A DNA stretch of 64,000 bases from Haloactinospora alba (GCF_006717075.1 NZ_VFQC01000001.1:2465501-2529500); one strand, 5' to 3'. Shown: positions 52,890-62,560, counted from the first letter of the stretch. Notes: a model not told the origin generated them from the sequence alone. Numbers and translations are program-made.

Positions 52890-53830
52890 TGCTCCCCACC
52901 TCCGGTCTCGCCCGTCGGGTGCCGCGCGGCGTCGGCCTCGTCCTCGTCCCGGGGGTCGGGAGGCAGCACCGAGTCCCGCGGGTCCTCCTCCGGGCCCGCG
53001 ACGACGACCCCCACCACGTCGAGGGTGCTCAGGTCCGCTGCGGGAGCGACCCGAGCGGTGCGCTGCAGCGCGTCCGAGGTCTCCTCGACCTCGGCTATCG
53101 TCCCGATGGGAACCCCCGGAACGTAGGGTCTGTTCTCGTGGGACCCCAGGGTCACTATCCGGTCCCCCTCGTGCATACGCGCCTTGGTGTCCATCAGCGT
53201 GAAGGTCAGCGCGCCGGACCCGTCGACCGCGCGCGCCTGACCGTCGATCGCCCCGATCTCGGAGGAGTCCTCCATCCGGGCTCCCACGGCCGAGGATCCG
53301 TCCGTCACGAGCATCACGGTCGACGTGTGCGCCTGCGCCCGGCTCACCCGCCCCACCAGGCCGTCGCCGTTGACGACCGTCATGTCCGCACGCACACCGT
53401 CGCGTTTCCCGACGTCGAGGGTGACCACCTCGGCCTCCCCCGACGAGGACATCCGGGTCACCGTGTGGGCGGGTACGATCTCGTAACCTCCCATGCCCGA
53501 GAGGCGCAGCAGCTCGTCCAGTTCTCCGGCCTGCTCGTCGTCACGGTCGCGCGCCTCGAGCCGGGAACGCAGCTTCTTGTTCTCCCGTTCGAGTTCGTCG
53601 ATCCGCTCGCTGGCCGCCGGTGCCGCCCGCAACGCCCGGTAGGAGTCGTCGATCGGCGCCGCGACAGCGGAAACCCCCGCGGAGATTGGGTGGAAAGCCA
53701 TGTCACCGGCGGCACGGGCACCGCTGGTGACCGGGTCGTTCCCCTCGCGGGAGTCGAGCACCAGCAAAGCGACGGAAACCGCGAGCAGGACCCCGAGGAC
53801 GAGTCGCCGACGGGAGGCGCCACCCCGCAT
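52886..53830 (-). CDS. mreC: rod-shape-determining protein MreC
   Basis: 314 residues: one N-terminal membrane span (~9-24), a coiled coil (~75-105, ERIDELERENKKLRSRLEARD), and a beta-rich periplasmic-type domain. The C-terminal ~30 residues are acidic. It links MreB filaments to the wall enzymes. The ATG at 53830 follows GAGGAGG, 42 bases after mreB. Confidence 0.95.
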   Translation of the reverse strand: MRGGASRRRLVLGVLLAVSVALLVLDSREGNDPVTSGARAAGDMAFHPISAGVSAVAAPIDDSYRALRAAPAASERIDELERENKKLRSRLEARDRDDEQAGELDELLRLSGMGGYEIVPAHTVTRMSSSGEAEVVTLDVGKRDGVRADMTVVNGDGLVGRVSRAQAHTSTVMLVTDGSSAVGARMEDSSEIGAIDGQARAVDGSGALTFTLMDTKARMHEGDRIVTLGSHENRPYVPGVPIGTIAEVEETSDALQRTARVAPAADLSTLDVVGVVVAGPEEDPRDSVLPPDPRDEDEADAARHPTGETGGGEH

Positions 53831-53872
53831 GTCACCCCCTCCTCATGGTCGATCCGTTCGGCTCGCGCACGG

Positions 53873-54907
53873 TCACCGGCGTTGTTCCGGCACCAGGACC
53901 TGGTTGAGGCGTTCGTAGTTCTCCACGCACGTGCCGGATCCGATCGCCACCGAGTCCAACGCGTTGTCCGCGACGTGGATGGGCATGCCCGTCTCGTGCC
54001 GCAACCGTTCCTCCAGCCCGTTGAGCAGCGCGCCACCGCCCGTAACCGCGACCCCCCGGTCCATCACGTCCCCGGAGAGCTCGGGCGGGCACTTGTCCAG
54101 GCTGGCGCGCACCGCGTCGATGATGGAGTTCACCGGTTCCTCGATGGCCTGGCGCACTTCGGCCGTCGACACCACGACGGTTTTGGGCAGCCCGCTGATG
54201 AGGTCGCGGCCGCGCACCTCGGCGTGGGGTTCCTCGGAACCGAGGGGGTACGCCGATCCGATGGCGACCTTGAGTTCCTCCGCGGTGCGCTCCCCGATCA
54301 TCAGGGAGTACTGCTTCTTCGCGTAGGCGATGATCGCCTGGTCCAGCTCGTCCCCTCCGACGCGGATCGACTCCGAGGCCACGATGCCGCCCATGGAGAT
54401 GACCGCCACCTCGGTGGTTCCGCCCCCGACGTCGACCACCATGTTCCCGGTGGGGTCGTAGACGGGGAGCCCCGCACCGATGGCCGCCGCCATCGGCTCC
54501 TCGACGATGTAGACCCGACGCGCCCCCGCCTGGTACCCGGACTCCTTGACGGCACGGTGCTCCACGGAGGTGATACCGCTGGGCACGGCGACGATTACCC
54601 GGGGCTTGGCGAAGTGCCGTCTGCGGTGGATCTTGCGGATGAAGTAGCGCAGCATCCGTTCGGTGATGTCGAAGTCCGCGATGACCCCGTCCTTCAGCGG
54701 GCGGACAGCGGTGATGTTGTTCGGTGTGCGCCCGATCATCTGCTTGGCCTCGGCCCCGACGGCGACGATCTTGGCCGTGGAGGTGTTCAGCGCCACGACG
54801 GAGGGTTCGTTCAGCACGATCCCCCGGCCGCGGACGTACACCAGCGTGTTCGCAGTGCCGAGGTCGACCGCCATGTCACGGCCGAGGACGGCGAGATTCT
54901 TGACCAT
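53873..54907 (-). CDS. mreB: rod-shape-determining actin homologue MreB
   Basis: 344 residues. Phosphate loops are DLGTANTLVYVRG and VVDVGGGTTEVAVISMGG, and adenosine binding is VTGGGALLNGL. It polymerises on the membrane and directs lateral wall synthesis (sporulation in some actinomycetes). The ATG at 54907 follows GAGGGAG. Upstream, CTGGG-ATCTAA-CCCAG (54969-54984) forms a small hairpin in the leader. Confidence 0.97.
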   Translation of the reverse strand: MVKNLAVLGRDMAVDLGTANTLVYVRGRGIVLNEPSVVALNTSTAKIVAVGAEAKQMIGRTPNNITAVRPLKDGVIADFDITERMLRYFIRKIHRRRHFAKPRVIVAVPSGITSVEHRAVKESGYQAGARRVYIVEEPMAAAIGAGLPVYDPTGNMVVDVGGGTTEVAVISMGGIVASESIRVGGDELDQAIIAYAKKQYSLMIGERTAEELKVAIGSAYPLGSEEPHAEVRGRDLISGLPKTVVVSTAEVRQAIEEPVNSIIDAVRASLDKCPPELSGDVMDRGVAVTGGGALLNGLEERLRHETGMPIHVADNALDSVAIGSGTCVENYERLNQVLVPEQRR

Positions 54908-55054
54908 GGGGCTCCCTCAACGACAACTCAGCGAATGCGGCATCTCGGACAGGGCACGGCCCACCCGACTGGGATCTAACCCAGCACACGCATAGTAACT
55001 CTCAGAAGTCACCTAGTTACATAAACACACCGAATTGCTGCGTTCCCTGGACAC

Positions 55055-55084
55055 GAAAAAAGCGCCGGGAAGCTCCCGGCGCTT
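55055..55084 (-). terminator. Rho-independent terminator of ndk
   Basis: On the minus strand GCGCCGGGA pairs with TCCCGGCGC around a three-base loop, followed by TTTTTT. It lies 98 bases after the ndk stop and 148 bases before the mreB start. Confidence 0.9.
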
Positions 55085-55115
55085 GCTCGCGTTGCCCCTG
55101 CGGCCAGGGTCCGAC

Positions 55116-55169
55116 GGACGCTCGTCCCGCTACGCGGCACCCCAGTGCCGCTCGGGACGCGCAGCGTCC
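55116..55169. repeat. nested inverted repeat after ndk, dispersed repeat copy 2
   Basis: Three nested arm pairs fold it: GGACGCT/AGCGTCC (55116-55122 with 55163-55169), CGTCCCG/CGGGACG (55123-55129 with 55153-55159) and GCGGCAC/GTGCCGC (55134-55140 with 55145-55151). The first 23 bases match 2739-2761 at all but one position. It begins 12 bases after the ndk stop and may act as a first terminator. Confidence 0.65.
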
Positions 55170-55181
55170 AAAGAACAGAAC

Positions 55182-55592
55182 CTAGACCGCGAGGTCACCG
55201 AAGAACAGCTTGATCTCCCGCTCGGCCGAGTACGTGGAGTCCGAGCCGTGCACGATGTTCTCCTGGACCTCCAGGGCGTAGTCGCCCCGGATGGTTCCCG
55301 GCGCGGCCGACACCGGGTCGGTGGCGCCGGCCAGAGCGCGCACCGCCTCGACCGCGCGCTCCCCCTCGACGACCATCGCCACGAGCGGGCCGCCGGTGAT
55401 GAACTCCACCAGGGAGTTGTAGAACGGGCGTGCGGCGTGCTCCTCGTAGTGCGTCTTCGCCGTCTCGGTGTCCAGGGTCCGCAGGTCCATCGCGATGATG
55501 TCCAGCCCCCTGCGCTCGATCCGGGAGATGACCTCACCCACGAGGTTGCGCCGCACGCCGTCAGGCTTGATCAGTACCAGGGTGCGCTCCAC
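55182..55592 (-). CDS. ndk: nucleoside diphosphate kinase
   Basis: 136 residues from the GTG at 55592 with AAAGGAG; the frame is open eight codons earlier without a site. The active-site His is in NIVHGSDS, and [13 protein letters not shown] starts the fold. It makes NTPs from NDPs. Two hairpins follow the stop. Confidence 0.97.
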   Translation of the reverse strand: MERTLVLIKPDGVRRNLVGEVISRIERRGLDIIAMDLRTLDTETAKTHYEEHAARPFYNSLVEFITGGPLVAMVVEGERAVEAVRALAGATDPVSAAPGTIRGDYALEVQENIVHGSDSTYSAEREIKLFFGDLAV

Positions 55593-55719
55593 GTCGCTCC
55601 TTTCTCGATTGTTCACGATGATGACCGGATGCTGCGACGCGACGCGCGAGCGCCATCCCGGCCGCAGGCAACCCTACCGTTCCCGGTGTGGGCCGGGCCC
55701 CGTTCCGGCTGGTCGGCCG

Positions 55720-56037
55720 TCAGGCGGCGGCACCGGCGTCCGCACGGCGTCCCAGCAGCACACCGGTGCACCACAGACCGGCGAAGACGATACCGAGCAA
55801 CGCCACGCTCGGCACCAGGGCTCCGCTGGCCAGGACGGCCGCCTGCAGCAGCCCCCCGGTGTAGAAGGCCCAGCTGTGCCGCTGCAGCCCTGCCAGTACG
55901 AGCGCGGCGGCAGCGAGACCACCCCACAGGCCACCGGCGAACGAGGGTGAGTACTCCCCGAGCTGGATGGCCACCGGAATCGCGAGCCCGAGGACGATCG
56001 CCTCGAACACGAGGACGACGGCACAGAGTTTACGCAC
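55720..56037 (-). CDS. DUF4233 membrane protein
   Basis: 105 residues, four membrane spans (~5-22, 32-50, 52-68, 73-93). The GTG start at 56037 overlaps the folC stop by eight bases, and AAGGG precedes it. Actinobacterial DUF4233 genes occur between folC and ndk, as here. The function is unknown. Confidence 0.85.
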   Translation of the reverse strand: MRKLCAVVLVFEAIVLGLAIPVAIQLGEYSPSFAGGLWGGLAAAALVLAGLQRHSWAFYTGGLLQAAVLASGALVPSVALLGIVFAGLWCTGVLLGRRADAGAAA

Positions 56038-57385
56038 TGTCGCCGCCCTTCACGAGGTGGCTGGCGTCGCCCGCAGTCACCACCGAACCGGTGATCAGCA
56101 CGCCCGCCCCGCCCAGTTCGCCGCTCTCGTCGGCTCGCGCGACCGCCTCGTCGATGGCGTCGTCCAGCCGGTCGGCGACACGCACACGCTCCGCCCCGAA
56201 GATCGGCCGGGCGAGGTCGGCCAGCTCTTCGGGACCCAACGAACGCGGCGAGGAGTTCCTGGTCACCACGATCTCGCTCAGCACCGGCTCCAGGGGGTCG
56301 AGAATGCCCTCGACGTCCTTGTCCGCCATGATCGCCACGACGCCGATGAGACGGGTGAAGGTGAACGCCTCCTGGACCCCCTCCACCGCGGCCGTCATCC
56401 CGGCCGGGTTGTGGGCGGCGTCCACGAGCACGGTGGGGCTGGAACGGAGCACCTCCAGCCGTCCGGGTGAGGCGATCTCCGCCAGAGCGTCGGTCACCAC
56501 CTCGGACTCGAGCGGCTCCTCACTCTCGACCGGGGCGCCGAAGGCCTCCACCGCGGCGAGCGCCACCGCGGCGTTGCCGGCCTGGTGCGCGCCGAACAGG
56601 GAGAGGAAAACGTCCTCGTAGGATCCGCGCAGCCCCTGGAACGAAACCTGCTGTCCGCCGACGGCGATATCGCGGTGGGTCACCCCGAATTCCAGGCCCT
56701 CACGGGCCACCCGGGCACCCGTCTCGGACACGTGCCGCATCAGGGTCTCCGCGGCGGCCAGCGGCTGTTGGGCCAGGATCGCGATCGAGTTGGGCTTGAT
56801 GATGCCGGACTTCTCCTCGGCGATCCCCTCGACCGTGTCGGGCAGGTACTCGGTGTGGTCCACAGCGATCGGTGTGACCACCGCGATGTCGGCGTCGACA
56901 ACGTTGGTGGCGTCCCAGTTACCGCCCATGCCGACCTCGACGACCGCCACGTCCACCGGAGCGTCGGCGAAGGCGGTGAACGCCATGCCGGTGAGTACCT
57001 CGAAGAAGGACAACCGCGTCTCGTGGGCGGCGTCGACCATGTCCACGAACGGCCGGATCTCCTCGTAGACCTCGACGAACGTCTCCTCGGACACGGGTTC
57101 GCCGTCGATGACGATCCGTTCGCGCATGGTCCGCAGGTGCGGGCTGGTGTAACGCCCCACCCGCAGTCGCCGCTCCCGCATGAGGGCGTCGATCATCCGG
57201 GCCGTGGAGGACTTCCCGTTCGTCCCGGTCAGGTGGATGGTCGGGTAGTTGCGTTGCGGATCGGAGAGCAGGTCCATGAGTGCGCTGATCCGGTCGGTCG
57301 TCGGGTCGATGTCGGATTCGACACGGCGGGAACCGATCTCGGCCACGACCTCGGTGTAGCGTTCATGGACGCCTGACGCGCTCAC
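56030..57385 (-). CDS. folC: dihydrofolate/folylpolyglutamate synthase
   Basis: 451 residues. The Mur-ligase P-loop is TGTNGKSST. Other signatures are MRERIVIDGEPVSEETF, VVEVGMGGNWDATNVV, and DAAHNPAGM. It adds glutamates to folates. The GTG at 57385 is the likely start, without a clear site; a GTG eight codons earlier is possible. It is divergent from its own paralogue at 57483 with 97 bases between starts. Cotranscribed with DUF4233 downstream. Confidence 0.93.
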   Translation of the reverse strand: MSASGVHERYTEVVAEIGSRRVESDIDPTTDRISALMDLLSDPQRNYPTIHLTGTNGKSSTARMIDALMRERRLRVGRYTSPHLRTMRERIVIDGEPVSEETFVEVYEEIRPFVDMVDAAHETRLSFFEVLTGMAFTAFADAPVDVAVVEVGMGGNWDATNVVDADIAVVTPIAVDHTEYLPDTVEGIAEEKSGIIKPNSIAILAQQPLAAAETLMRHVSETGARVAREGLEFGVTHRDIAVGGQQVSFQGLRGSYEDVFLSLFGAHQAGNAAVALAAVEAFGAPVESEEPLESEVVTDALAEIASPGRLEVLRSSPTVLVDAAHNPAGMTAAVEGVQEAFTFTRLIGVVAIMADKDVEGILDPLEPVLSEIVVTRNSSPRSLGPEELADLARPIFGAERVRVADRLDDAIDEAVARADESGELGGAGVLITGSVVTAGDASHLVKGGDSA

Positions 57386-57482
57386 AGCGAAGAATGGGTT
57401 CGGGTGCACACACGTCCAGCGTACTCGTGCTGCGGGCGGTCCGTGTCCGCCACCGCTGGTGTGGTGCTGTACTACTGGGGGC

Positions 57483-58718
57483 ATGCCGAGTCTCGACGTG
57501 TTCTTCCAGGAATGGCACGCGTACAAAACCAGCGGGCAGCGCTCCCTCTCCCGCGCTCAGGCGCTCATGGATGAGCTGGAACTCACACCACAGCGGCCCC
57601 CGGTCCTGGGAGTCGTGGGCTCCAAGGGCAAGGGGACCACCGCGACGTACGCCTCAGCCCACCTCGCGGCCGCGGGGTTGCGGGTGGTCACGGTCACCGG
57701 CCCCAGTTTCCGCAGCTACCGGGAGCGCATCCGCCTCGACGGGACGGCGGTGGACGAGCGGGAGCTGTCCGGCGTCGCCGCCGAGCTCGCGCGAGCGCAG
57801 CAGAGGCTGCCCGAGTCGGACGGTTCCTACCTCGCGCCCAACGGCCTGTTCCTCCTCGGTGGCCTGCTGCACGCGCGCAACAGCGGTGCCGACGTGTGCG
57901 TCCTGGAAGCGGGGATGGGCGGCCACGGGGACGAGCTGCGTCTGATCGGGCCGAGCCTGGTGGCGGCCTCGGCCGTGTTCGCCGAACACGTCGGAAAGCT
58001 GGGAGACACCGTGGCCGAGATCGCGGCGGAGAAAGCGGCCGTGGCCGGGCCGGCCACACGGGCGGTCGTACGCCTCCCCCAGACCGCCGACGCCGCCGAG
58101 AGCTTCGACCGCACGGTGGACGAGGTGAGCGGGGGTCGCGTCAGACCGGAGGTCGTACCCGGGGCTGAGGACGCGGACGTACCGCCGCGGCGCTTCCTTC
58201 CGCCGGGGCTGTCCGCGGACTCGGCGCGGCTCGGCTGGCACGGCGCGGGCAGGATGCTGGAGCTGCTCGACCGTCCGGCGGTCTCTCCTTCCCGCCGGGA
58301 TGAGGTGGCCTCGACGGTGCGCCTGCCGGCGCGGCTCTCCCGGCACCGGTGGCAAGCGACCGAGGTGATGGTGGACTCGGCGATCAACCGGACCGGGGTG
58401 CGTACGGCGCTGGAACACGCTCGCGCCCTGTGGCCGCGGATCGACCGGGTGGTGGTCTGCCTCCCGGACCACAAGGACCTCGACGGTGCCGTCCGGGAAC
58501 TGGGAGAGCTGCCGGCGACGGCCGCCGTACTGCCCGAGTCCCACCTGCGGTTCGAGCGCCCGCTCCCCCAGCACTGGGACCGAGTGCCGGCCGAGGCTCT
58601 CACCGCCGACGCGCTGGCTGCTATGGGGGAGTACGTGCTGGTGCTGGGCACGGTCTACTTCACCGGCCGGGTACTGGACGCGATCGGGGCGGACACCGAC
58701 CGGCTCTTCTCCGCGTGA
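57483..58718 (+). CDS. FolC-like Mur ligase superfamily protein (paralogue of folC)
   Basis: 411 residues, similar to the neighbouring folC over most of its length. The P-loop is GSKGKGTT (46-53). RERIRLDGTAVDERELS matches the folate loop of FolC, and LEAGMGGHGDELRLIG and FAEHVGKLGDTVAEIAAEK match its middle. The C-terminal HNP motif of FolC is changed (VDSAINRTG). ATP-dependent amide ligation is plausible; the folate substrate is doubtful. The ATG at 57483 is in frame with MPSLDVFFQEWHAYK. No regulator is evident. Confidence 0.82.
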   Translation: MPSLDVFFQEWHAYKTSGQRSLSRAQALMDELELTPQRPPVLGVVGSKGKGTTATYASAHLAAAGLRVVTVTGPSFRSYRERIRLDGTAVDERELSGVAAELARAQQRLPESDGSYLAPNGLFLLGGLLHARNSGADVCVLEAGMGGHGDELRLIGPSLVAASAVFAEHVGKLGDTVAEIAAEKAAVAGPATRAVVRLPQTADAAESFDRTVDEVSGGRVRPEVVPGAEDADVPPRRFLPPGLSADSARLGWHGAGRMLELLDRPAVSPSRRDEVASTVRLPARLSRHRWQATEVMVDSAINRTGVRTALEHARALWPRIDRVVVCLPDHKDLDGAVRELGELPATAAVLPESHLRFERPLPQHWDRVPAEALTADALAAMGEYVLVLGTVYFTGRVLDAIGADTDRLFSA

Positions 58719-58724
58719 CACGTA

Positions 58725-58756
58725 CCGGTCCGGTCGCGGTGTCGCGACCGGACCGG
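58725..58756. terminator. bidirectional hairpin terminator
   Basis: CCGGTCCGGTCGCG (58725-58738) and its exact complement at 58743-58756 flank a GTGT loop. It lies between the convergent stops at 58718 (+) and 58782 (-). No U tract. Confidence 0.75.
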
Positions 58757-58781
58757 GTGCTGCTGTCGGATTCGCCCGCCG

Positions 58782-60218
58782 TTACCGGTTACCGGGCTTG
58801 TACCGCGGCTGGCTCTGCGGGTTGAACTCGTCGTAGGTGACCTTCTCCGCGCCCTTGAGGCGCTTGTCGTCCAGTTCCAGGACGTCGAGGCCCTTCACCA
58901 TGCCGGAGGAGTAGACGTGGCCGTTGTAGTAGTAGGCGGACCAGCTTCCCCCGGTGATCTTCTGCTCCTCGGAGAGGGGACCGCGTTCGAAGTAACCGAT
59001 CTCCTCGGGGTTGGCGGGGTCGTTGAAGTCGATGACCGAGACGCCGCCCTGGTACCAGGACTGCACGAAGTAGTCCTTGCCCGGGACGGGTATCAGTGAC
59101 CCGTTGTGCGCGACGCAGTTCTCCGTGTCGGCCTGGTGGCGGGGGTTCTTGAAGTAGCTCTCGAACTCCAGCGTCGGGTCCTTCTTGCCCTTCATGCTGT
59201 AGACGGCGTCGGCCCCCCGCTTGGGCCCGACCTCCTCGTTGCAGGTCGCCGCGACTCCGCCGCCGAGTTCGTCGGTGAACAGGACGCCCTTGGCCTTGTT
59301 CGTGAACGTCGCCGAGTGCCAGAACGCGAAGTTGTCGTCCTGTACCCGTTCGGTCACCGTCGGATCCACCGGATCGCTGATGTCCATGATGATGCCGTCG
59401 CCCATACAGGCGCCCGCGGCGACGTCGCGCTCCGGGTAGGCGGTGATGTCGTGGCAGCCCTCCGTGGGGCGCGCCATTCCGCCGTCGCCCTCGTTCCCGC
59501 CCTCGGGGAAGAGCACGGGTTCGGCGGTGACGTCGGCCGCCGCCGGGTCGTCCAGCGGGACCTCGACGATGGAGATCTTGTCGTGCGGGGGCTGGCAGTT
59601 GGGGAACTGCTCCGCGGGAGCGTAGGACGACACGTAGATGTAGTCCTTCTTCCCGTCCTTCCCGGGAACGAGCGTGTTGGTGTGCGAACCGCAGTCGGTC
59701 GGCACGGCGGACACGTACTCCGGCTGTGTCATGTCGGAGATGTCGAAGATCCGCATCCCTTCGAACGCGTCCGGATCCTCGGGGGAGCTCGCCGGCGCTC
59801 CGCACTCCTGCCCTTCGCGGGGGTAGTCGACGGAGAGGTAGAGCAGGTCCCCGCTGACCGTGACGTCGCCCTGTCCTCCCTCACAGAGCACTTGGCTGAC
59901 GATCCGGGGCTCGGCGGGCTGGGAGATGTCGTAGATGACGAACCCGTTGTAGTTGCCGTCTATCGCGTAGTCACCGGTGAACGCGAGGTCGGTCCCGGTG
60001 GAGTCCATGTTGTCGAACGGCGGGGCTTTGGGGACGTTCGCCAGGTGGTTCACATTGTCGCTCGTGACGACTTCGCCCACGTCGGGGATGTCCTCGGTCC
60101 CGGCCGCCGCCGGGGCGGACGTCAGCCCCGCCACGAGAGCGGTCGCGCCGAGCAGGGTAAGGCCGAGGTAGGCGGGCCGGTTACGGGGTCGCCGCCGCCG
60201 GCTGGGGGATTTCAACAT
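58782..60218 (-). CDS. secreted LVIVD-repeat protein
   Basis: 478 residues. The ATG at 60218 has GAGGAG seven bases upstream; an ATG five codons earlier is in frame without a site. An N-terminal signal (RRRRPRNRPAYLGLTLLGA, AGLTSAPAAAG) has no lipobox. The rest is a beta-propeller-like repeat domain with GFVIYDISQPAEP, MRIFDISDMTQPEY, GIIMDISDPVDP and VSVIDFNDPANP. These are LVIVD repeats, and eight or more Cys suggest disulphides. Divergent from the DUF305 lipoprotein; the two are commonly neighbours in actinomycetes. Function unknown. Confidence 0.88.
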   Translation of the reverse strand: MLKSPSRRRRPRNRPAYLGLTLLGATALVAGLTSAPAAAGTEDIPDVGEVVTSDNVNHLANVPKAPPFDNMDSTGTDLAFTGDYAIDGNYNGFVIYDISQPAEPRIVSQVLCEGGQGDVTVSGDLLYLSVDYPREGQECGAPASSPEDPDAFEGMRIFDISDMTQPEYVSAVPTDCGSHTNTLVPGKDGKKDYIYVSSYAPAEQFPNCQPPHDKISIVEVPLDDPAAADVTAEPVLFPEGGNEGDGGMARPTEGCHDITAYPERDVAAGACMGDGIIMDISDPVDPTVTERVQDDNFAFWHSATFTNKAKGVLFTDELGGGVAATCNEEVGPKRGADAVYSMKGKKDPTLEFESYFKNPRHQADTENCVAHNGSLIPVPGKDYFVQSWYQGGVSVIDFNDPANPEEIGYFERGPLSEEQKITGGSWSAYYYNGHVYSSGMVKGLDVLELDDKRLKGAEKVTYDEFNPQSQPRYKPGNR

Positions 60219-60454
60219 CTCGGGGCTCCTCATTCCGGTACAACCCGAAAACACCAAAAAAGTACATAGGTGACCCCATTGGTGTACAGGCGTTGAATCG
60301 GGAAAACGAGCATGCGCAGGGGGAAACGCAAATATTGTCACTTGGGGGAAAGGTGGCTCGCACCCACCAGACACTGGACAAAATCCCCGCGGAACAGTAA
60401 AAACCTCGCAAAACGACCCACGGGTCAGCGGCCCCACGGCAGAGGGAGCACATC

Positions 60455-61132
60455 GTGCAGCGTTGGATACTGGCAGCTACAGCGACCGTACTGCTCGCCG
60501 GAACCTCGGCCTGCGCCCAGTCGGACTCCGCTGCCGACCCACCGGTCCTCGACCCCGGCTCCCCCGGGGACTCTCCCTCCTCCGCCTCCGAGGAGCGGCT
60601 CGCCGACGCCGAGCGGGACACGGGCCACAACACGGCCGACGTGGACTATCTCCTCATGATGATCGAACACCATTCCCAGGCCGTGGAGATGACCGACCTG
60701 GCCGAGGAACGCGGCGCCGACCCGGAACTCGACAGGACCGCGGAACGGATCGCCGACGCCCAGGACGCCGAGATCACCATGATGGAGGAGTGGCTGGAGA
60801 CCAACGTGTACACGCCCGTACGGGAGGGGTCCAGCGAGCAGGACTACTGTTCGGCCGACGGGGACGGCGAGGTGTCCTGCCCCACTGACCTGGGCCACTC
60901 CGACATGCCGGGGATGGCCTCCCCCGAGGAGCTCACCGAGTTGGAGAACAGCGACGGCCAGGAGTTCGACAGGCTCTTCGTGGAGCTCATGTCCACCCAC
61001 CACGAGGGCGGGATCGACATGGCCGAGGAGGAGGTCACCAACGGCCAGAGCACCAGGGTCACCACCATGGCCAACGACGTCATCGCCGAACAGCGCGCCG
61101 ACATCGCCCGGATGGAGGACGCCCTGTCATAA
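60455..61132 (+). CDS. DUF305 family lipoprotein, possible metal-binding
   Basis: 225 residues from a GTG with AGAGGGAG upstream. The lipobox is LLAGTSAC, so lipidation at Cys20 is likely. Two helical halves hold the DUF305 pattern: MMIEHHSQAVEM and LMSTHHEGGIDMAEEEV. Both halves have paired His and Met/Glu, and a Met/His/Asp-rich linker (HSDMPGM) suggests binding of copper or iron. DUF305 proteins resemble ferritin-like helical bundles. Divergent from the LVIVD protein. Confidence 0.9.
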   Translation: MQRWILAATATVLLAGTSACAQSDSAADPPVLDPGSPGDSPSSASEERLADAERDTGHNTADVDYLLMMIEHHSQAVEMTDLAEERGADPELDRTAERIADAQDAEITMMEEWLETNVYTPVREGSSEQDYCSADGDGEVSCPTDLGHSDMPGMASPEELTELENSDGQEFDRLFVELMSTHHEGGIDMAEEEVTNGQSTRVTTMANDVIAEQRADIARMEDALS

Positions 61133-61171
61133 CCGGGCGGGCGCCCGACGGCGCCGGGACCGCCGGACCCG

Positions 61172-62446
61172 TCAGGCGCTCTTCTCCCCGTGCCCCGGAC
61201 CGAGCTGGGTACGCGGGACGATGGTCGGGTTCATGTGCTCCAGCACCGACTCCCGCGTGATGATCACCTGTCCGACGTCCTCCCGGCTGGGCACCTCGTA
61301 CATCACCGAGAGCAGGATCTCCTCGATGATGGCGCGCAGCCCGCGCGCCCCCGTCCCCCGGACGATGCCCTGTTCGGCGATGGCGTCCAGCGCGTCGTCG
61401 CTGAACTCCAGCTGGACGTTGTCCAGTTCGAACAGCCGCTGGTACTGCTTGACCAGGGCATTGCGGGGCTCGGTCAGGATCTGGATCAGCGCGGCGCGGT
61501 CCAGGTTGTGCACGCTGGTGACGACGGGCAGCCGCCCCACGAACTCCGGTATCAGACCGAACTTCAACAGGTCCTGGGGCATGACCTCGGAAAGGTGGTT
61601 CGAGGACTCCTCGGAGTCCTTCGAGCGCAGCGCGGCGTTGAACCCCATACCCTGCTGACCCGACCGGGACTCCACGATCTGTTCCAGGCCCGCGAAGGCG
61701 CCGCCGCAGATGAACAGCACGTTCGTCGTGTCGATCTGGATGAACTCCTGGTGCGGGTGCTTGCGTCCACCCTGCGGAGGGACGCTCGCCGTGGTCCCCT
61801 CCATGATCTTCAGCAGGGCCTGCTGCACGCCCTCGCCGGAGACGTCGCGCGTGATCGAGGGGTTCTCGCTCTTGCGCGTGACCTTGTCGACCTCGTCGAT
61901 GTAGATGATGCCGGTCTCGGCCTTCTTGACGTCGTAGTCAGCGGCCTGGATCAGCTTGAGCAGGATGTTCTCGACATCCTCGCCCACGTAGCCGGCTTCG
62001 GTGAGTGCGGTGGCATCGGCGATGGCGAAGGGAACGTTGAGGATCTTGGCCAGAGTCTGGGCGAGCAACGTCTTTCCCGAGCCGGTCGGCCCGAGCAACA
62101 GGATGTTGGACTTGGCGATCTCCACGTTCTCGTCGCGCTGACGCTCCCCCTCGGACTGGACCCTCTTGTAGTGGTTGTAGACCGCTACCGAGAGCGCCTT
62201 CTTCGCCTGCTCCTGGCCGATGACGTACGAGTCGAGGAACTCGTAGATCTCCCGCGGCTTGGGAAGACTGTCCCACTTGACCTCGGTGGTCTCCGTGAGT
62301 TCCTCTTCGATGATCTCGTTGCACAGGTCGATGCACTCGTCACAGATGTAGACACCGGGGCCGGCAATAAGCTTCTTCACCTGCTTCTGGCTCTTGCCGC
62401 AGAACGAGCACTTCAGCAGGTCTCCACCGTCGCCGATGCGTGCCAC
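61172..62446 (-). CDS. clpX: Clp protease ATP-binding subunit ClpX
   Basis: 424 residues from a GTG at 62446 with AAGGAG upstream. The zinc finger is Cys13, Cys16, Cys35 and Cys38. The AAA+ core has [14 protein letters not shown] and [10 protein letters not shown]. The ClpP-binding loop is in the region [13 protein letters not shown]. It unfolds substrates for ClpP1P2. It lies 201 bases after clpP2, with a hairpin between, so it may have its own promoter. Confidence 0.97.
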   Translation of the reverse strand: MARIGDGGDLLKCSFCGKSQKQVKKLIAGPGVYICDECIDLCNEIIEEELTETTEVKWDSLPKPREIYEFLDSYVIGQEQAKKALSVAVYNHYKRVQSEGERQRDENVEIAKSNILLLGPTGSGKTLLAQTLAKILNVPFAIADATALTEAGYVGEDVENILLKLIQAADYDVKKAETGIIYIDEVDKVTRKSENPSITRDVSGEGVQQALLKIMEGTTASVPPQGGRKHPHQEFIQIDTTNVLFICGGAFAGLEQIVESRSGQQGMGFNAALRSKDSEESSNHLSEVMPQDLLKFGLIPEFVGRLPVVTSVHNLDRAALIQILTEPRNALVKQYQRLFELDNVQLEFSDDALDAIAEQGIVRGTGARGLRAIIEEILLSVMYEVPSREDVGQVIITRESVLEHMNPTIVPRTQLGPGHGEKSA

Positions 62447-62560
62447 CCAGCTACTCCTTAAAACGTAGGCCACTCCGTTGTCGACCCCCACCGTGGTGGG
62501 AACGCTCGCGGCCGCGATGGACGGAGCGATCTGTGCGTCGTTCTTCCGAGCCTAAGCGAC

